Positions 9,629 through 19,198 of a stretch of DNA of 64,000 nucleotides are shown here, piece after piece. Position numbers and translations under genes: made by a program. How positions within the stretch are numbered: the first letter of the stretch is position 1; every line of letters begins with the position of its first letter. This DNA is from Bacillus sp. SKDU12 (GTDB lineage: Bacteria > Bacillota > Bacilli > Bacillales > Bacillaceae), in assembly GCF_010093085.1 (NCBI RefSeq), contig NZ_MSRC01000003.1, positions 248,001-312,000 on the forward strand, in the 5' to 3' direction. A model generated the notes under the pieces. The model saw nothing but the letters and a program-made list of their open reading frames with translations. It had not been told where the DNA came from and ran no database searches.

Positions 9629-9712
9629 TACCAACCCCTCCTTATAAAAATGATCTTTCCTGACAATCATAGTATGAAAGCGTTAAACTTTCAATGAATC
9701 TTCTTCTTTTGA

Positions 9713-9742
9713 AAGTATGCAAAAATGAAATAATGACGACAA
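9713..9742 (+). promoter_or_regulatory. possible forespore (sigma-F/G type) promoter of ylbB
   Basis: GTATG, then 15 bases, then GACGACAATA resembles the sigma-F/sigma-G pattern (GYATA and GGnnAnAATA). I recall ylbB and ylbC as members of the forespore regulon, which suits the match. It is weak by sequence alone. Confidence 0.3.
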
Positions 9743-9770
9743 TAGCACTAGGCTAAAGGAGGTTATACGG

Positions 9771-10217
9771 ATGACAAAAATAAAGGAACTAATGACAGCC
9801 AGCTTGCAATATTGTACGGTATTAGATAATGTATATGAAGCTGCAGTAAAGATGAAAGACGCGAATGTAGGTGCAATTCCTGTAGTTGATAAGGATGGAG
9901 AAACACTGGTCGGCATTGTGACTGACCGTGATCTCGTGCTAAGAGGAATCGCCATGAAAAAACCAAACTCGCAAAAAATCACTGATGCGATGACCGAAAA
10001 ACCTGTCAGTGTAGAGGAAGACGCATCAGTTGATGAGGTTCTTCATTTGATGGCATCCCATCAGCTCAGAAGGATACCTGTTACAAAAAACAAAAAGCTG
10101 ATTGGTATTGTCACGCTGGGTGATCTTTCATTATCTGAGCAAACGGATGAACGTGCCGGCAGCGCCTTATCGGAAATTTCCGAGGGGGATAATAGAGAAG
10201 AAGGCTTTTTTCATTAA
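9771..10217 (+). CDS. ylbB: tandem CBS-domain protein YlbB
   Basis: Protein of 148 residues made of two CBS motifs (about 8-62 and 73-128), shown by the repeated pattern of GAIPVVDKDGETLVGIVTDRDLVLR and RRIPVTKNKKLIGIVTLGDLSLS. Such modules bind adenine nucleotides and usually act as energy or ligand sensors; no effector domain is attached. The ATG follows AAAGGAGG. It is followed by ylbC in the same direction, and both are recalled as forespore-expressed, so a role in sporulation is plausible but the ligand is unknown. Confidence 0.9.
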   Translation: MTKIKELMTASLQYCTVLDNVYEAAVKMKDANVGAIPVVDKDGETLVGIVTDRDLVLRGIAMKKPNSQKITDAMTEKPVSVEEDASVDEVLHLMASHQLRRIPVTKNKKLIGIVTLGDLSLSEQTDERAGSALSEISEGDNREEGFFH

Positions 10218-10301
10218 CACATAAATCTTTGACATGTGAAATAGGCTGTATTGTAATGAGGTGTAAGTCAAGACTTTGTGATTCACCACGGGGGTGATAG
10301 A

Positions 10302-11342
10302 TTGAAAAATATATTGAGAGCAATGGTAATCCTCTTGATTATTGCCGGAACTTATGTTCTGTTTATTCAATATGGATCTGTTCCTGAAAAAAAATCAAAT
10401 GACAGCGAACCTCAGGTGTCGAATGAGGAAGCGCAAAGCGGCAAACGAATACATATGCCGACTTCAGGATTGTTGTCCTTTATGGGCAAGTCTGCTGATG
10501 ATGTAACGAAAAAGCTGGGGAAACCTGAACGCATTGACCCGTCAGCTTATGATTACGATTGGTGGATTTACAATCAAGGAAAAGACCAATATATCCAAAT
10601 CGGGGTATTAAACAACACAGTGGTGACATTATTTGCGGCTGGGAATGATATCAACGCAAAACCTTTCAAAATTGGTGAATCTATCGGAGAAGTATTCAAG
10701 ACGACTCAGGTGGCACCGTTTGTAAATGCAGAATATAAAGGAAATTCCTACCGGTTTGAGTTTTCTGAAGAGGACATCAATACGAGACCGACTGTTAAGG
10801 TAGGAAAGATGTATGTGCAGTTGTATATGGACAAATTTGAAGGGAAGCTATCCAGCATAAGGGCGTTTGATGCGCAAACTTTTGTCAAGCAGAGGCCTTA
10901 TGAGGTTGTATATCGCGGTGAATTAATGAAGCCGGAAGCTGTTTCAGATGAGAAGTGGAAAAAAATCCAAACAACGAGCGAAAAGCAAATACTTGATTTG
11001 ACGAATGTCATTCGCGTTAAATACGGGCTTGCGAAGCTTGAGTGGGATCAGCCAACAGCGGAGGTAGCTTTTGGACATAGCGAGGATATGAAGGAAAATA
11101 ATTATTTTTCCCATGTCTCTAAAACATATGGCACCCTGAAAGACCGCTTAGAAGATGGGCATGTTGACTTTCAGCAAGCGGGAGAAAATATTGCATACAA
11201 TTATGTCGATGGTCCGGCTGCCGTAGAAGGCTGGCTGAACAGCGAAGGCCATCGAAAGGCGCTTCTGAATTCAGATTATACACATCTCGGTGTCGGGGTA
11301 GACCGAAAATATTACACACAAAATTTTATTAAGCGATGGTAA
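10302..11342 (+). CDS. ylbC: CAP/SCP-domain membrane-anchored protein YlbC
   Basis: Protein of 346 residues with an N-terminal signal-anchor helix (about 5-23), a central CAP-associated region (about 60-190, with DWWIYNQGKDQYIQIGV), and a C-terminal CAP/SCP-PR1 domain (about 220-346). CAP features seen are EVAFGHSEDMKENNYFSH, AGENIAYN, and GWLNSEGHRKALLNSDYTHLGVGV. Like the CAP protein YkwD it should be exposed outside the membrane, in the forespore if its sigma-F assignment holds. The start is the TTG at 10302 behind GGGGGTGAT, preferred over an upstream ATG at 10278. Molecular activity is unknown. Confidence 0.88.
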   Translation: MKNILRAMVILLIIAGTYVLFIQYGSVPEKKSNDSEPQVSNEEAQSGKRIHMPTSGLLSFMGKSADDVTKKLGKPERIDPSAYDYDWWIYNQGKDQYIQIGVLNNTVVTLFAAGNDINAKPFKIGESIGEVFKTTQVAPFVNAEYKGNSYRFEFSEEDINTRPTVKVGKMYVQLYMDKFEGKLSSIRAFDAQTFVKQRPYEVVYRGELMKPEAVSDEKWKKIQTTSEKQILDLTNVIRVKYGLAKLEWDQPTAEVAFGHSEDMKENNYFSHVSKTYGTLKDRLEDGHVDFQQAGENIAYNYVDGPAAVEGWLNSEGHRKALLNSDYTHLGVGVDRKYYTQNFIKRW

Positions 11343-11344
11343 CG

Positions 11345-11381
11345 AAAAGCCGCGGACAAATGGTTCCTCGGCTTTTTTTAT
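11345..11381 (+). terminator. terminator of ylbC
   Basis: AAAAGCCG and CGGCTTTT arms, with an inner GG/CC extension, pair around a loop and are followed by seven T residues. Confidence 0.85.
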
Positions 11382-11410
11382 TTTCATAAAAGTATAGGAG
11401 ATGAATACAC

Positions 11411-11485
11411 ATGCTGATCGTAATAGAGGGGTGTGATTCCCAATCTTTCAATAAGGAGGCTATAGAGAAGTATGAGGCAAGCTAA
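11411..11485 (+). CDS. candidate 24-residue ORF upstream of ylbD
   Basis: ATG at 11411 preceded ten bases upstream by TAGGAG opens a 24-codon frame ending TAA. The peptide begins MLIVIEGCD, which superficially recalls nucleotide-kinase N-termini, but no P-loop follows. It could be a real small gene, a leader, or chance. No homologue is recognised. Confidence 0.2.
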   Translation: MLIVIEGCDSQSFNKEAIEKYEAS

Positions 11486-11528
11486 ACATATTTATGCAGG
11501 AACGAATATAGGCGAACACAAGGCCTGA
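11472..11528 (+). CDS. candidate 18-residue ORF upstream of ylbD
   Basis: ATG at 11472 lies 12 bases after a perfect AAGGAGG (11453-11459) and opens an 18-codon frame ending TGA. A strong Shine-Dalgarno with no longer gene behind it is what makes it notable. It overlaps the preceding tiny frame in another phase. No homologue is recognised and it may be spurious. Confidence 0.22.
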   Translation: MRQAKHIYAGTNIGEHKA

Positions 11529-11577
11529 CAAAACGATACATTGTAGTAGGTAACGATTTTCGGAGGGGGTGAGGATT

Positions 11578-11976
11578 GTGGCGAAGCAATCTGCCGAGCA
11601 TTCAATTAATGACTTTAAACAATTCGTTAAAAAGCATCCCAAGCTGATAAAAGAAGTGCGCAAAGAACAAAGAAGCTGGCAGGACGTCTATGAAAATTGG
11701 GTTCTATTCGGGGAGAGCGATCCGATTTGGGATCCATATCGGGAATCGAAAGAAGTTGTGGAAACTGTGCCAGAGCCATCGGAAAAAAATGATTTTGTTT
11801 CGAAAATGGTCACAGCGGTGAAAAAGATGGATGCCAATCAAATGAACGAACAAATCAATAAAATGAGCCAGTCGATTTCATCATTGCAAAGTCTTCTTCA
11901 TACATTTTCCGGAAGTGGCCAGAAGCAATCTCAGCCAGGTTCTGGACAGCATCCTTTTTCTTTTCGAAAGGATTAA
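11578..11976 (+). CDS. ylbD: YlbD, putative spore coat-family protein
   Basis: Hydrophilic 132-residue protein of the YlbD family, which is annotated as a putative coat protein. Helical N-terminal half (HSINDFKQFVKKHPKLIKEVRKEQ) and a conserved WQDVYENWVLFGE element lead to a Gln/Ser/Gly-rich low-complexity tail. There is no signal peptide or membrane helix. The GTG at 11578 is chosen because GGAGGGGGTGAGG precedes it at proper distance. ylbE follows 15 bases later, so the pair is likely co-transcribed. Function is not established from the sequence. Confidence 0.87.
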   Translation: MAKQSAEHSINDFKQFVKKHPKLIKEVRKEQRSWQDVYENWVLFGESDPIWDPYRESKEVVETVPEPSEKNDFVSKMVTAVKKMDANQMNEQINKMSQSISSLQSLLHTFSGSGQKQSQPGSGQHPFSFRKD

Positions 11977-11991
11977 AAAAGGGGAGCTCGT

Positions 11992-12231
11992 ATGCGCAAA
12001 GAGGTTCAGGAATTTATTTCAGCAAACGAAGAACGAAAACGATTTATCAGAGAACAGCCGATATGGTACCGCAGACTCTCGAGAAAGCCGGATGATCTGT
12101 CTACCTTTCAGCTTGAGATGATGAATTTTTATGAAAAAACCATCCCGCACCGGGTGAACCAATTTACAAATGGGATTCAAATGGCGCAGATGATGATGCA
12201 AATGTTTCAAGCGATGCGGACAAAAGATTAA
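11992..12231 (+). CDS. ylbE: YlbE-like family protein
   Basis: Small 79-residue protein of the YlbE-like family with a helical, charged sequence. Conserved features are the aromatic IWYRRLSRKP and a methionine-rich C-terminus (MAQMMMQMFQAM), with no transmembrane helix. The ATG follows GGGGAGC. It sits directly behind ylbD and ends at a terminator, forming a two-gene unit. The function is unknown to me; a sporulation context is inferred only from ylbD. Confidence 0.85.
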   Translation: MRKEVQEFISANEERKRFIREQPIWYRRLSRKPDDLSTFQLEMMNFYEKTIPHRVNQFTNGIQMAQMMMQMFQAMRTKD

Positions 12232-12258
12232 AAGACCCTCTCCTCGGGTCTTTTTTTA
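12231..12258 (+). terminator. terminator of ylbD-ylbE
   Basis: AAAGACCC and GGGTCTTT arms around a short loop, followed by a T-tract, begin at the ylbE stop. Confidence 0.88.
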
Positions 12259-12353
12259 TCCTATAAACACACGGAGATTATTTTCGGACGTCGGGGTTAA
12301 GCATTTTCCAATTGGCTGGTTTCGTGGTAAACTAACAACTGGAGGTGCATGTT

Positions 12354-12803
12354 ATGTATGCTACGATAGAATCCGTGCGGCTTCAAAGCGAAGCTCAGCA
12401 GCTTGCCGAGATGATTCTGCAGTCGGAGACGGCTGAGAACTACCGCAATTGTTACAAGCGTCTCCAGGAAGATGAAGAGGCAGGGCGGATTATTCGTTCT
12501 TTTATCAAAATAAAAGAGCAGTATGAGGATGTACAGCGTTTTGGCAAATATCATCCTGACTATAGAGAAATATCCCGGAAAATGAGGGAGATCAAGCGGG
12601 AGCTGGACCTGAACGATAAGGTGGCTGACTTCAAGAGAGCTGAAAATGAGCTCCAGTCTATTTTAGATGAGGTTAGCGTCGAGATTGGGACGGCTGTTTC
12701 AGCGCATGTTAAAGTTCCGACTGGGAACCCTTATTTTGACGGTTTGTCTTCATGCGGAGGCGGCTGCGGTTCAGGCGGAAGCTGCGGATGCAAAGTATCC
12801 TGA
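12354..12803 (+). CDS. ylbF: RicF (YlbF), subunit of the RNA-maturation Y-complex
   Basis: Member of the Com_YlbF family, 149 residues, mostly alpha-helical. In B. subtilis YlbF forms a complex with YmcA (RicA) and YaaT (RicT) that binds iron-sulfur clusters, works with RNase Y in maturing polycistronic mRNAs, and is needed for competence, sporulation and biofilm formation. The C-terminal cysteine-rich tail (CGGGCGSGGSCGC) supplies cluster ligands. The ATG at 12354 follows GGAGGTG. A compact terminator overlapping its stop codon separates it from ylbG. Confidence 0.94.
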   Translation: MYATIESVRLQSEAQQLAEMILQSETAENYRNCYKRLQEDEEAGRIIRSFIKIKEQYEDVQRFGKYHPDYREISRKMREIKRELDLNDKVADFKRAENELQSILDEVSVEIGTAVSAHVKVPTGNPYFDGLSSCGGGCGSGGSCGCKVS

Positions 12804-12828
12804 CGAGACTGGCCGTCTCGTCTTTTAC
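12802..12828 (+). terminator. terminator of ylbF
   Basis: GACGAGAC (12802-12809) and GTCTCGTC (12815-12822) pair around TGGCC, then TTTTAC. The left arm includes the ylbF stop codon. Confidence 0.75.
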
Positions 12829-12857
12829 ATATAAGAGAGATCAGGCAGGTGATTGTA

Positions 12858-13130
12858 TTGGAGAATAAACGCCAGGGCATGGTTGTGTATCTGCATTCCT
12901 TAAAGCAAAGCAAAATGCTGAGGAAATTCGGAAATGTGCACTATGTATCAAAACGCTTGAAATATGTCGTGCTGTATTGTGATATGGAGCAAATTGAAAA
13001 AACAATGGACAAGATTGCGTCTTACTCTTTTGTGAAAAAAGTAGTGCCTTCTTATAAACCGTTTTTAAAATTGGAATTCGAGTCAAAGCTGGATAAAGCA
13101 AAAGAATACGATTATAAAATCGGCATATAG
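12858..13130 (+). CDS. ylbG: YlbG, DUF2129 family protein
   Basis: Cytosolic 90-residue protein of the conserved Firmicutes DUF2129 family, with a ferredoxin-like alpha/beta pattern ([36 protein letters not shown]). No catalytic motif is evident. The TTG at 12858 is chosen since AGGTGAT lies five bases before it; an in-frame GTG at 12849 overlaps that site. The gene lies between ylbF and rsmD in all near relatives as I recall. Function is unknown. Confidence 0.85.
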   Translation: MENKRQGMVVYLHSLKQSKMLRKFGNVHYVSKRLKYVVLYCDMEQIEKTMDKIASYSFVKKVVPSYKPFLKLEFESKLDKAKEYDYKIGI

Positions 13131-13141
13131 CTGTATAAAAA

Positions 13142-13172
13142 AATCCCCGCAGACTTCTGCGGGGTCCTTCTA
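13142..13172 (+). terminator. terminator of ylbG
   Basis: CCCCGCAGA and TCTGCGGGG form a nine-pair GC-rich stem with a two-base gap. The T-run after it is broken (TCCTTCTATT), so it may also be the first hairpin of the leader that follows. Confidence 0.65.
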
Positions 13173-13330
13173 TTCCTTAACATGTTAAGGAGAAGGCAAA
13201 GGGAGAGGAGAAACCGGAGGAAGAACTTATGGGGAAACGTAAGTCTTCTCCGCGGTTGGCAACAACATCCTCTAGATGCTGTTGCTTATAGTATGGACAA
13301 GGATTATTCTGCCTATACACCCGTTTATTA
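13173..13330 (+). ncRNA. ylbH leader (structured RNA upstream of rsmD)
   Basis: A highly structured stretch lies between ylbG and rsmD. It holds a perfect palindrome (CCTTAACATGTTAAGG, 13174-13189), a purine-rich segment, a stem pairing GGAGGAAGAACTTA with TAAGTCTTCTCC, and a stem pairing GCAACAACATC with GATGCTGTTGC. The position and pattern match the conserved Rfam ylbH leader family, whose ligand is unknown. A weak promoter (TTGTTT, 17 bases, TAAGAT) lies after it near 13345-13375, which raises the question whether the RNA is a leader or an independent transcript. Confidence 0.6.
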
Positions 13331-13452
13331 AGAATAGTGTTCATTGTTTGAAAGAATGCTTTGTGTTAAGATAGGATTGATTTTTTTCTATGTACATAGC
13401 GGCGCTTGTCCGCCATAAAACAAAATAGCTTTTAGAAAAAGTGGTGTGGAAC

Positions 13453-14508
<1,056 letters not shown>

Positions 14509-14521
<13 letters not shown>

Positions 14522-15735
14522 GTGCCGTTTGTCAGTCTGCAAGAAAAAATGATAATGTACGTAAACAGCGCGCATAATGTGACAGCAGGCCCACTCTGCA
14601 CGAGCAAATTCCAGCCGTTGATAAAAGCAGTTGGCATTTCACTGTCATGAAGAGACTTGAATACATACTGATACGGATCATGCCATGATGTGTAAAGCGG
14701 CTTCCATAAAAGCATGACGAAGACGGCGGCATAAACACCCTGCAGCAAACGTGCGATAAAGAATGGTTTGAATCTGATATCGGTTTCCGATAAAATACCT
14801 GCCACTTGAGCTTGCACAGAAAAACCGCTAAACCCGAGAATGAAGCTGACGACAATGGCTTTTTGCAGAAGGGAAACATCTGTCTCGCTGACAAGCTTGC
14901 TTCCTAATGTAATTTCAAACATTCCGGATAAAAGAGGAATGTCCAATTTTGCCGGAAGCTGAAACAAGGCCAGCACGCCTTTTGTGAAAACAGACAGAAT
15001 ATCAGTCAGCTGCACGACAGATAACAGCCGGTTAAAGACAGAAAATAAAATAATAAAGCCGCCAACCATAAGAAGCGTTTGAACAGAAGACGTTACAGCG
15101 TCGCCTAAAATTTTGCCAAGAGGCCGTTTTTCCGCAAGCCTTGCTGTATGCAGAGCGTGTAAAGCATCTTTGACCGAAGGGAAAGGTATAGTTTTCTTTC
15201 TTCTGAGATATTGCTCCTCCTTACGGCCATAAGAGCGCATCGTTAAACCGACAGCCAGATTCCCTAAATAGTGTGCGGAAGCCAATAAAATGCCTAATGA
15301 CGCGTTTTGAAAGAAACCGACAGCAACAGCGCCGAAAATAAAGAGCGGGTTTGAAGAATTGGTAAACGACGCCAGCCGTTCTGCTTCTACTCTTGAAATC
15401 TGTTTTTCCTGGCGCAGACGGGCGGTAAGTTTTGCTCCCGCCGGGTTGCCAGAAGCCATTCCCATAGCAAGAACGAAGCCGCCGACACCGGGTACGCGAA
15501 AGATCGGCCGCATAAAAGGCTCAAGCAAAACACCGACAAACCGCACGATGCCAAAACCGATGAGAAGTTCAGACAAAATGAAAAATGGGAGCAATGACGG
15601 AAACACAACCTCCCACCACATAGAAAGCCCGGTTTTAGAGGCTTCGAATGAGGCCTGCGGATGTGAGATGACAGTCGCTGTTAAAAAAAGAAAAAATGAA
15701 GCAATCAAAAGTGTATGAATCTTCGACAAGTTCAT
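14509..15735 (-). CDS. ylbJ: sporulation integral membrane protein YlbJ
   Basis: Polytopic membrane protein of 408 residues with about eight to nine hydrophobic segments and nucleoside-recognition (Gate) type sequences such as GMASGNPAGAKLTARL and FTNSSNPLFIFGAVAVGF. In B. subtilis ylbJ is a sigma-E gene whose loss lowers spore heat resistance. The start is the ATG at 15735 behind GGGGAGGTAAG. The substrate is unknown. It is isolated on the minus strand between coaD and ylbK. Confidence 0.9.
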
Positions 15736-15764
15736 TCTTACCTCCCCGATGCTAAAAATGCCCA

Positions 15765-15793
15765 ATGATATGTATATCATGGTAAAATAATGT
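15765..15793 (-). promoter_or_regulatory. possible sigma-E promoter of ylbJ
   Basis: On the minus strand CATTATT and CATATCAT lie 14 bases apart, close to the sigma-E pattern (KHATATT, about 14, CATACAMT), about 30 bases upstream of the ylbJ start. It fits the known mother-cell expression; the assignment is by eye. Confidence 0.4.
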
Positions 15794-15912
15794 ATGACAC
15801 GAAACGGCCAAGCAGTACCTGTCCTCTTGATTCTTTGTACTAATATACGAGCATAGGGGTTCAGTTTAGACCATAGAATTCGGTATACAGAGAATTCAGG
15901 CAGGAGGTTAAC

Positions 15913-16698
15913 ATGTTGGCCAAACCTAAAATCGGGTTAGCATTAGGATCTGGAGGGGCCAGAGGCCTCGCTCATCTCGGTGTGCTTTCCAGTTTACATA
16001 AGCACCAAATTGAAGTTGATATGATTGCGGGGAGCAGCATGGGCGCTTTGGTGGGCAGTTTCTATGCCGCCGGCCAGGACGTGGAAACGATGAAAAAGGT
16101 GGCCAAAGCCTTTAAACGGAGGTTTTATGCTGATTATACCGTGCCTAGACTTGGGTTTCTAAAAGGTGACCGCGTCAGGCAGCTTGTGTATGCTTATACT
16201 TTCGGAAAACCGATCGAAGAGCTCCAAATCCCGCTGGCTATTGTGGCGTGTGATTTACAGACAGGAGAAAAGATTGTGTTCCGCGAAGGGTCTGTGTCAG
16301 ATGCGGTGCGGGCCAGCATCAGCATTCCGGGTATCTTTATTCCGCAGAGGCTGGATGGCCGTCTTCTTGTAGACGGTGCTGTCGTCGACCGAATCCCGGT
16401 TTCTGTTGTAAAAGACATGGGGGCTGATATCATCATCGCCTCGGACGTCTCCAGAGTTCGAAAAACCGAAACGGCGGCGCATATTTTTGATGTGATTATG
16501 CAAAGTATGGATATACTGCAAAATGAATTGGTGCGACATCAAACGATCGCTGCAGATATCATGATTCGCCCTTCTCTTGAAACATACAGCTCCAGCTCGT
16601 TTGCCAATATTGAAGCCATGATATCAGCAGGCGAGGAGGCAACAAACCGAATGATCACCAAGTTAAGAAAAGAAATAGAGAATTGGGAGGGCTCATAA
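15913..16698 (+). CDS. ylbK: patatin-like phospholipase family protein YlbK
   Basis: Putative serine hydrolase of the patatin/NTE family, 261 residues. It has the oxyanion-hole motif [14 protein letters not shown] (about 12-25), the nucleophile elbow GSSMGA (Ser near 43), and the DGA motif of the Ser-Asp dyad near residue 155. There is no signal peptide, so it should act on cytosolic or membrane-face acyl esters; the substrate is unknown. The ATG follows AGGAGG. ylbL begins one base after its stop, so the two are probably co-expressed. Confidence 0.9.
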   Translation: MLAKPKIGLALGSGGARGLAHLGVLSSLHKHQIEVDMIAGSSMGALVGSFYAAGQDVETMKKVAKAFKRRFYADYTVPRLGFLKGDRVRQLVYAYTFGKPIEELQIPLAIVACDLQTGEKIVFREGSVSDAVRASISIPGIFIPQRLDGRLLVDGAVVDRIPVSVVKDMGADIIIASDVSRVRKTETAAHIFDVIMQSMDILQNELVRHQTIAADIMIRPSLETYSSSSFANIEAMISAGEEATNRMITKLRKEIENWEGS

Positions 16699-16699
16699 T

Positions 16700-17725
16700 T
16701 TGCTACGTAAAAAACATTTTAGCTGGATGCTTGTCATCCTCATTCTGATTGCCGTTTTATCATTTATAAAACTTCCATACTATATTACAAAACCGGGAGA
16801 AGCGACAGAGCTTGCTCCGCTGATAAAAGTGGAGGGAGGCTATCCGGAAACAGGGAGTCTTGCCTTAATGACTGTCAAAGTGGGGCCGGCTAACCCATTT
16901 ACATATGTGTGGGCAAAGATGCACCCTTATTATGAAATTGTTCCTGATGAAAGCATCAAGGCAGAAGGTGAATCTGATAAGGAGTATATGAAAAGGCAGC
17001 TCCAAATGATGCAAAGCTCGCAAGAAAACGCGATGATAGCTGCCTATCAAACGGCAGGAAAAAAAGTCAGCTATTCCTTTAATGGCATATACGCAAGCTC
17101 GGTTGTTAAAAACATGCCTGCAAAAGGGAAAATAGAAGTTGGTGATAAAATCATCAGCGCAGACGGAAAAATCTATCAGTCTGCTGAAAAGCTGATTGAT
17201 TATATCAGCAGCAAAAAAGCAGGAGACAAAGTCACATTAAAAATCGAAAGAGAAGAAAAGGAAAAACGCGTCACCCTTACGTTAAAACAATTTCCTGATG
17301 AGCCGGATCGGGCAGGAATCGGAGTTTCGCTCTATACGGACAGAAACGTCAAAGTGAAACCTGATATCGATTTTGAAATCGAAAATATCGGCGGCCCGTC
17401 AGCAGGGTTAATGATGTCTCTTGAAATCTATAATCAGCTGACAAAACCGGACGAAACAAAAGGATACGATATTGCGGGAACAGGAACGATTGATGTTGAC
17501 GGAAAAGTAGGCCCGATCGGCGGCATTGATCAAAAAGTTGTTGCTGCAGACAAAGCCGGAAAAGACATTTTCTTCGCGCCGAATCAAAATGGCGCCAGCA
17601 ATTCCGATTATCAAAACGCAGTAAAAACAGCAAAAGATATTGATTCAGATATGAAGATTGTGCCTGTTGATACAGTGCAGGATGCGATCGGTTATTTGAA
17701 TAAGCTGAAAGCGAAAAGCACCTGA
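16700..17725 (+). CDS. ylbL: Lon-like membrane serine protease YlbL
   Basis: Membrane-anchored protease of 341 residues that, with CtpA, degrades the DNA-damage checkpoint protein YneA in B. subtilis and so permits division to restart. An N-terminal helix (about 9-25) is followed by a PDZ domain (about 125-210, with [15 protein letters not shown]) and a Lon-type proteolytic domain carrying the Ser-Lys dyad Ser234 (GGPSAG) and Lys279 (GGIDQK). No ATPase module is present. The TTG start at 16700 sits behind GGGAGG. A hairpin overlapping the convergent ylbM end follows. Confidence 0.94.
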   Translation: MLRKKHFSWMLVILILIAVLSFIKLPYYITKPGEATELAPLIKVEGGYPETGSLALMTVKVGPANPFTYVWAKMHPYYEIVPDESIKAEGESDKEYMKRQLQMMQSSQENAMIAAYQTAGKKVSYSFNGIYASSVVKNMPAKGKIEVGDKIISADGKIYQSAEKLIDYISSKKAGDKVTLKIEREEKEKRVTLTLKQFPDEPDRAGIGVSLYTDRNVKVKPDIDFEIENIGGPSAGLMMSLEIYNQLTKPDETKGYDIAGTGTIDVDGKVGPIGGIDQKVVAADKAGKDIFFAPNQNGASNSDYQNAVKTAKDIDSDMKIVPVDTVQDAIGYLNKLKAKST

Positions 17726-17738
17726 TCCTCAGGTGCTT
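17716..17738. terminator. hairpin between convergent ylbL and ylbM
   Basis: AAGCACCTGA and TCAGGTGCTT form a 10-bp stem with a three-base loop. On the minus strand it is followed by TTTTCGC; T-runs are short both ways, so it is probably a modest bidirectional terminator. Confidence 0.65.
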
Positions 17739-17741
17739 CTG

Positions 17742-18989
17742 CTATCTGTTCAAAAAACATTGTTCATCCTCGTCATATCGAAGCGGTGCGAGTCCGTACT
17801 CCTGCAGGTCAAATTCAGTTCTCAGCGGTTCTTTTATCGGCAGGCTGTAGATTCTGCTCGCTTTTATATCCATATCGAGAGCTGGATGAGAGAAAGAGGA
17901 CAATTTGCTGACAAGCGGAACGGACATCGCTTTTTTCTTTTTCGATAAATAAGCCTGACCCTTTTTCGTCATGCCAAGAAGCCTGATATACGGCACCTCT
18001 TCGTCTTTTAGCAGCTTGTGCACATCTTGTTTTTTCGTTCTGGTTAAAATGTGTGTGTTCATTCGTTGCAGTCTTGTCCACGTATAACGTTTCGTTTTCA
18101 GCAGCTCCATAAATTCCTGATAGGAGTTGCAGGTTCTGATTGAACGGAGAATTCTGTGCTCTAAGCCTTCCTCCACTTCGTATATTTCCTGTAATTCCTG
18201 TGAAGTTACAGTTGAAAGGCTGTATTTCAGGTAAGAAAAATAGCTTTCATTCGTATGCCACAGTCCGAAGGATTTACGGTAATGTGCTAATTCGCGTGCA
18301 GATGCAGTAGGAAGAAAACGAAGGCAGGCTTCAAGTTCCTGTTCAATCATCGCCTTTCTGATGCTTGTGGCGCTTGCAATATGGTTTTCATCTTTAGGAA
18401 GGGCGGCATCATGATAGTCCGAGGAGATGCGCGCCGCAGTATAAGGTTTGATCGGATATCCTCGGGAAAGAATGGAAGTCACATAATGGTATCCCAGAAT
18501 ATTATTTGGTTTTGACAAATCAAGTGCGCTTTCGGTATGTAAAATGGAGCTGAAGGCGATAGCTGACGCGGCCGGATAACTGGCACCTTTTTTAAGTTCT
18601 TCTTTCAGGCGCTGATCAAATGTATGTTTATGCTTATCAATAAGTTTTGCCGTTTCTAAAAACGGCTCAATATCACCATTTTCACTCCCGAAAAACAACG
18701 CCTCGCAGCCAAGTTTATTCAGGATAGAAACACTGCCGTGTGCAAAAATCTCCGCTTTTTGCACCGCATACAAATATGGCAGCTCAATGACAAGATCGAC
18801 TCCGCTTTGCAGTGCCATTTTTGTTCGGGCCCATTTTGATACGACAGCCGGTTCGCCGCGCTGTAAAAAATGTCCGCTCATTACCGCGACAGCCGTGTCG
18901 CATCCGGTTTGCCGCTTTGCTGTTTGGGCATGATAAAGATGACCGTTATGAAAGGGGTTATATTCAACCACCAATCCGACTGCTTTCAT
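17742..18989 (-). CDS. tmcAL: tRNA(Met) cytidine acetate ligase TmcAL (YlbM)
   Basis: Enzyme that uses acetate and ATP to make N4-acetylcytidine at the wobble base of elongator tRNA-Met. The 415-residue protein begins with a nucleotidyltransferase-like motif VVEYNPFHNGHLYH (HxGH), typical of the family, followed by the conserved VAVMSGHFLQRGEPA and PYLYAVQKAEIFA. A basic C-terminal half is consistent with tRNA binding. The ATG start follows AAGAAAGGCGG on the minus strand. It is divergent from ylbN-rpmF. Confidence 0.92.
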   Translation of the reverse strand: MKAVGLVVEYNPFHNGHLYHAQTAKRQTGCDTAVAVMSGHFLQRGEPAVVSKWARTKMALQSGVDLVIELPYLYAVQKAEIFAHGSVSILNKLGCEALFFGSENGDIEPFLETAKLIDKHKHTFDQRLKEELKKGASYPAASAIAFSSILHTESALDLSKPNNILGYHYVTSILSRGYPIKPYTAARISSDYHDAALPKDENHIASATSIRKAMIEQELEACLRFLPTASARELAHYRKSFGLWHTNESYFSYLKYSLSTVTSQELQEIYEVEEGLEHRILRSIRTCNSYQEFMELLKTKRYTWTRLQRMNTHILTRTKKQDVHKLLKDEEVPYIRLLGMTKKGQAYLSKKKKAMSVPLVSKLSSFSHPALDMDIKASRIYSLPIKEPLRTEFDLQEYGLAPLRYDEDEQCFLNR

Positions 18990-19139
18990 ATTTTTTCCGC
19001 CTTTCTTGCTATGTTTAAAAACGTATGGTACATTTGCAAATGAAAACTCTTACGTCATATTTTTATTTTAAGTGTATGCATCGTATATTCGGCTGTCAAT
19101 GATGCTTGGATGGCAGCATTATGCTGTAAAGAAAAAATA

Positions 19140-19168
19140 TTGACAAAAACAATCTAAAAAGCTATAAT
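19140..19168 (+). promoter_or_regulatory. sigma-A promoter of ylbN-rpmF
   Basis: Perfect TTGACA (19140-19145) and TATAAT (19163-19168) are separated by 17 bases, about 30 bases upstream of the ylbN start. Confidence 0.85.
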
Positions 19169-19198
19169 CATGTTTGTTGCTTTCATGAGGTGATACAA

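Noticed and set aside
9413..9697. Plus-strand frame opposite ylbA
   Set aside because: It is fully antisense to ylbA, which has a good ribosome binding site and a recognised family.
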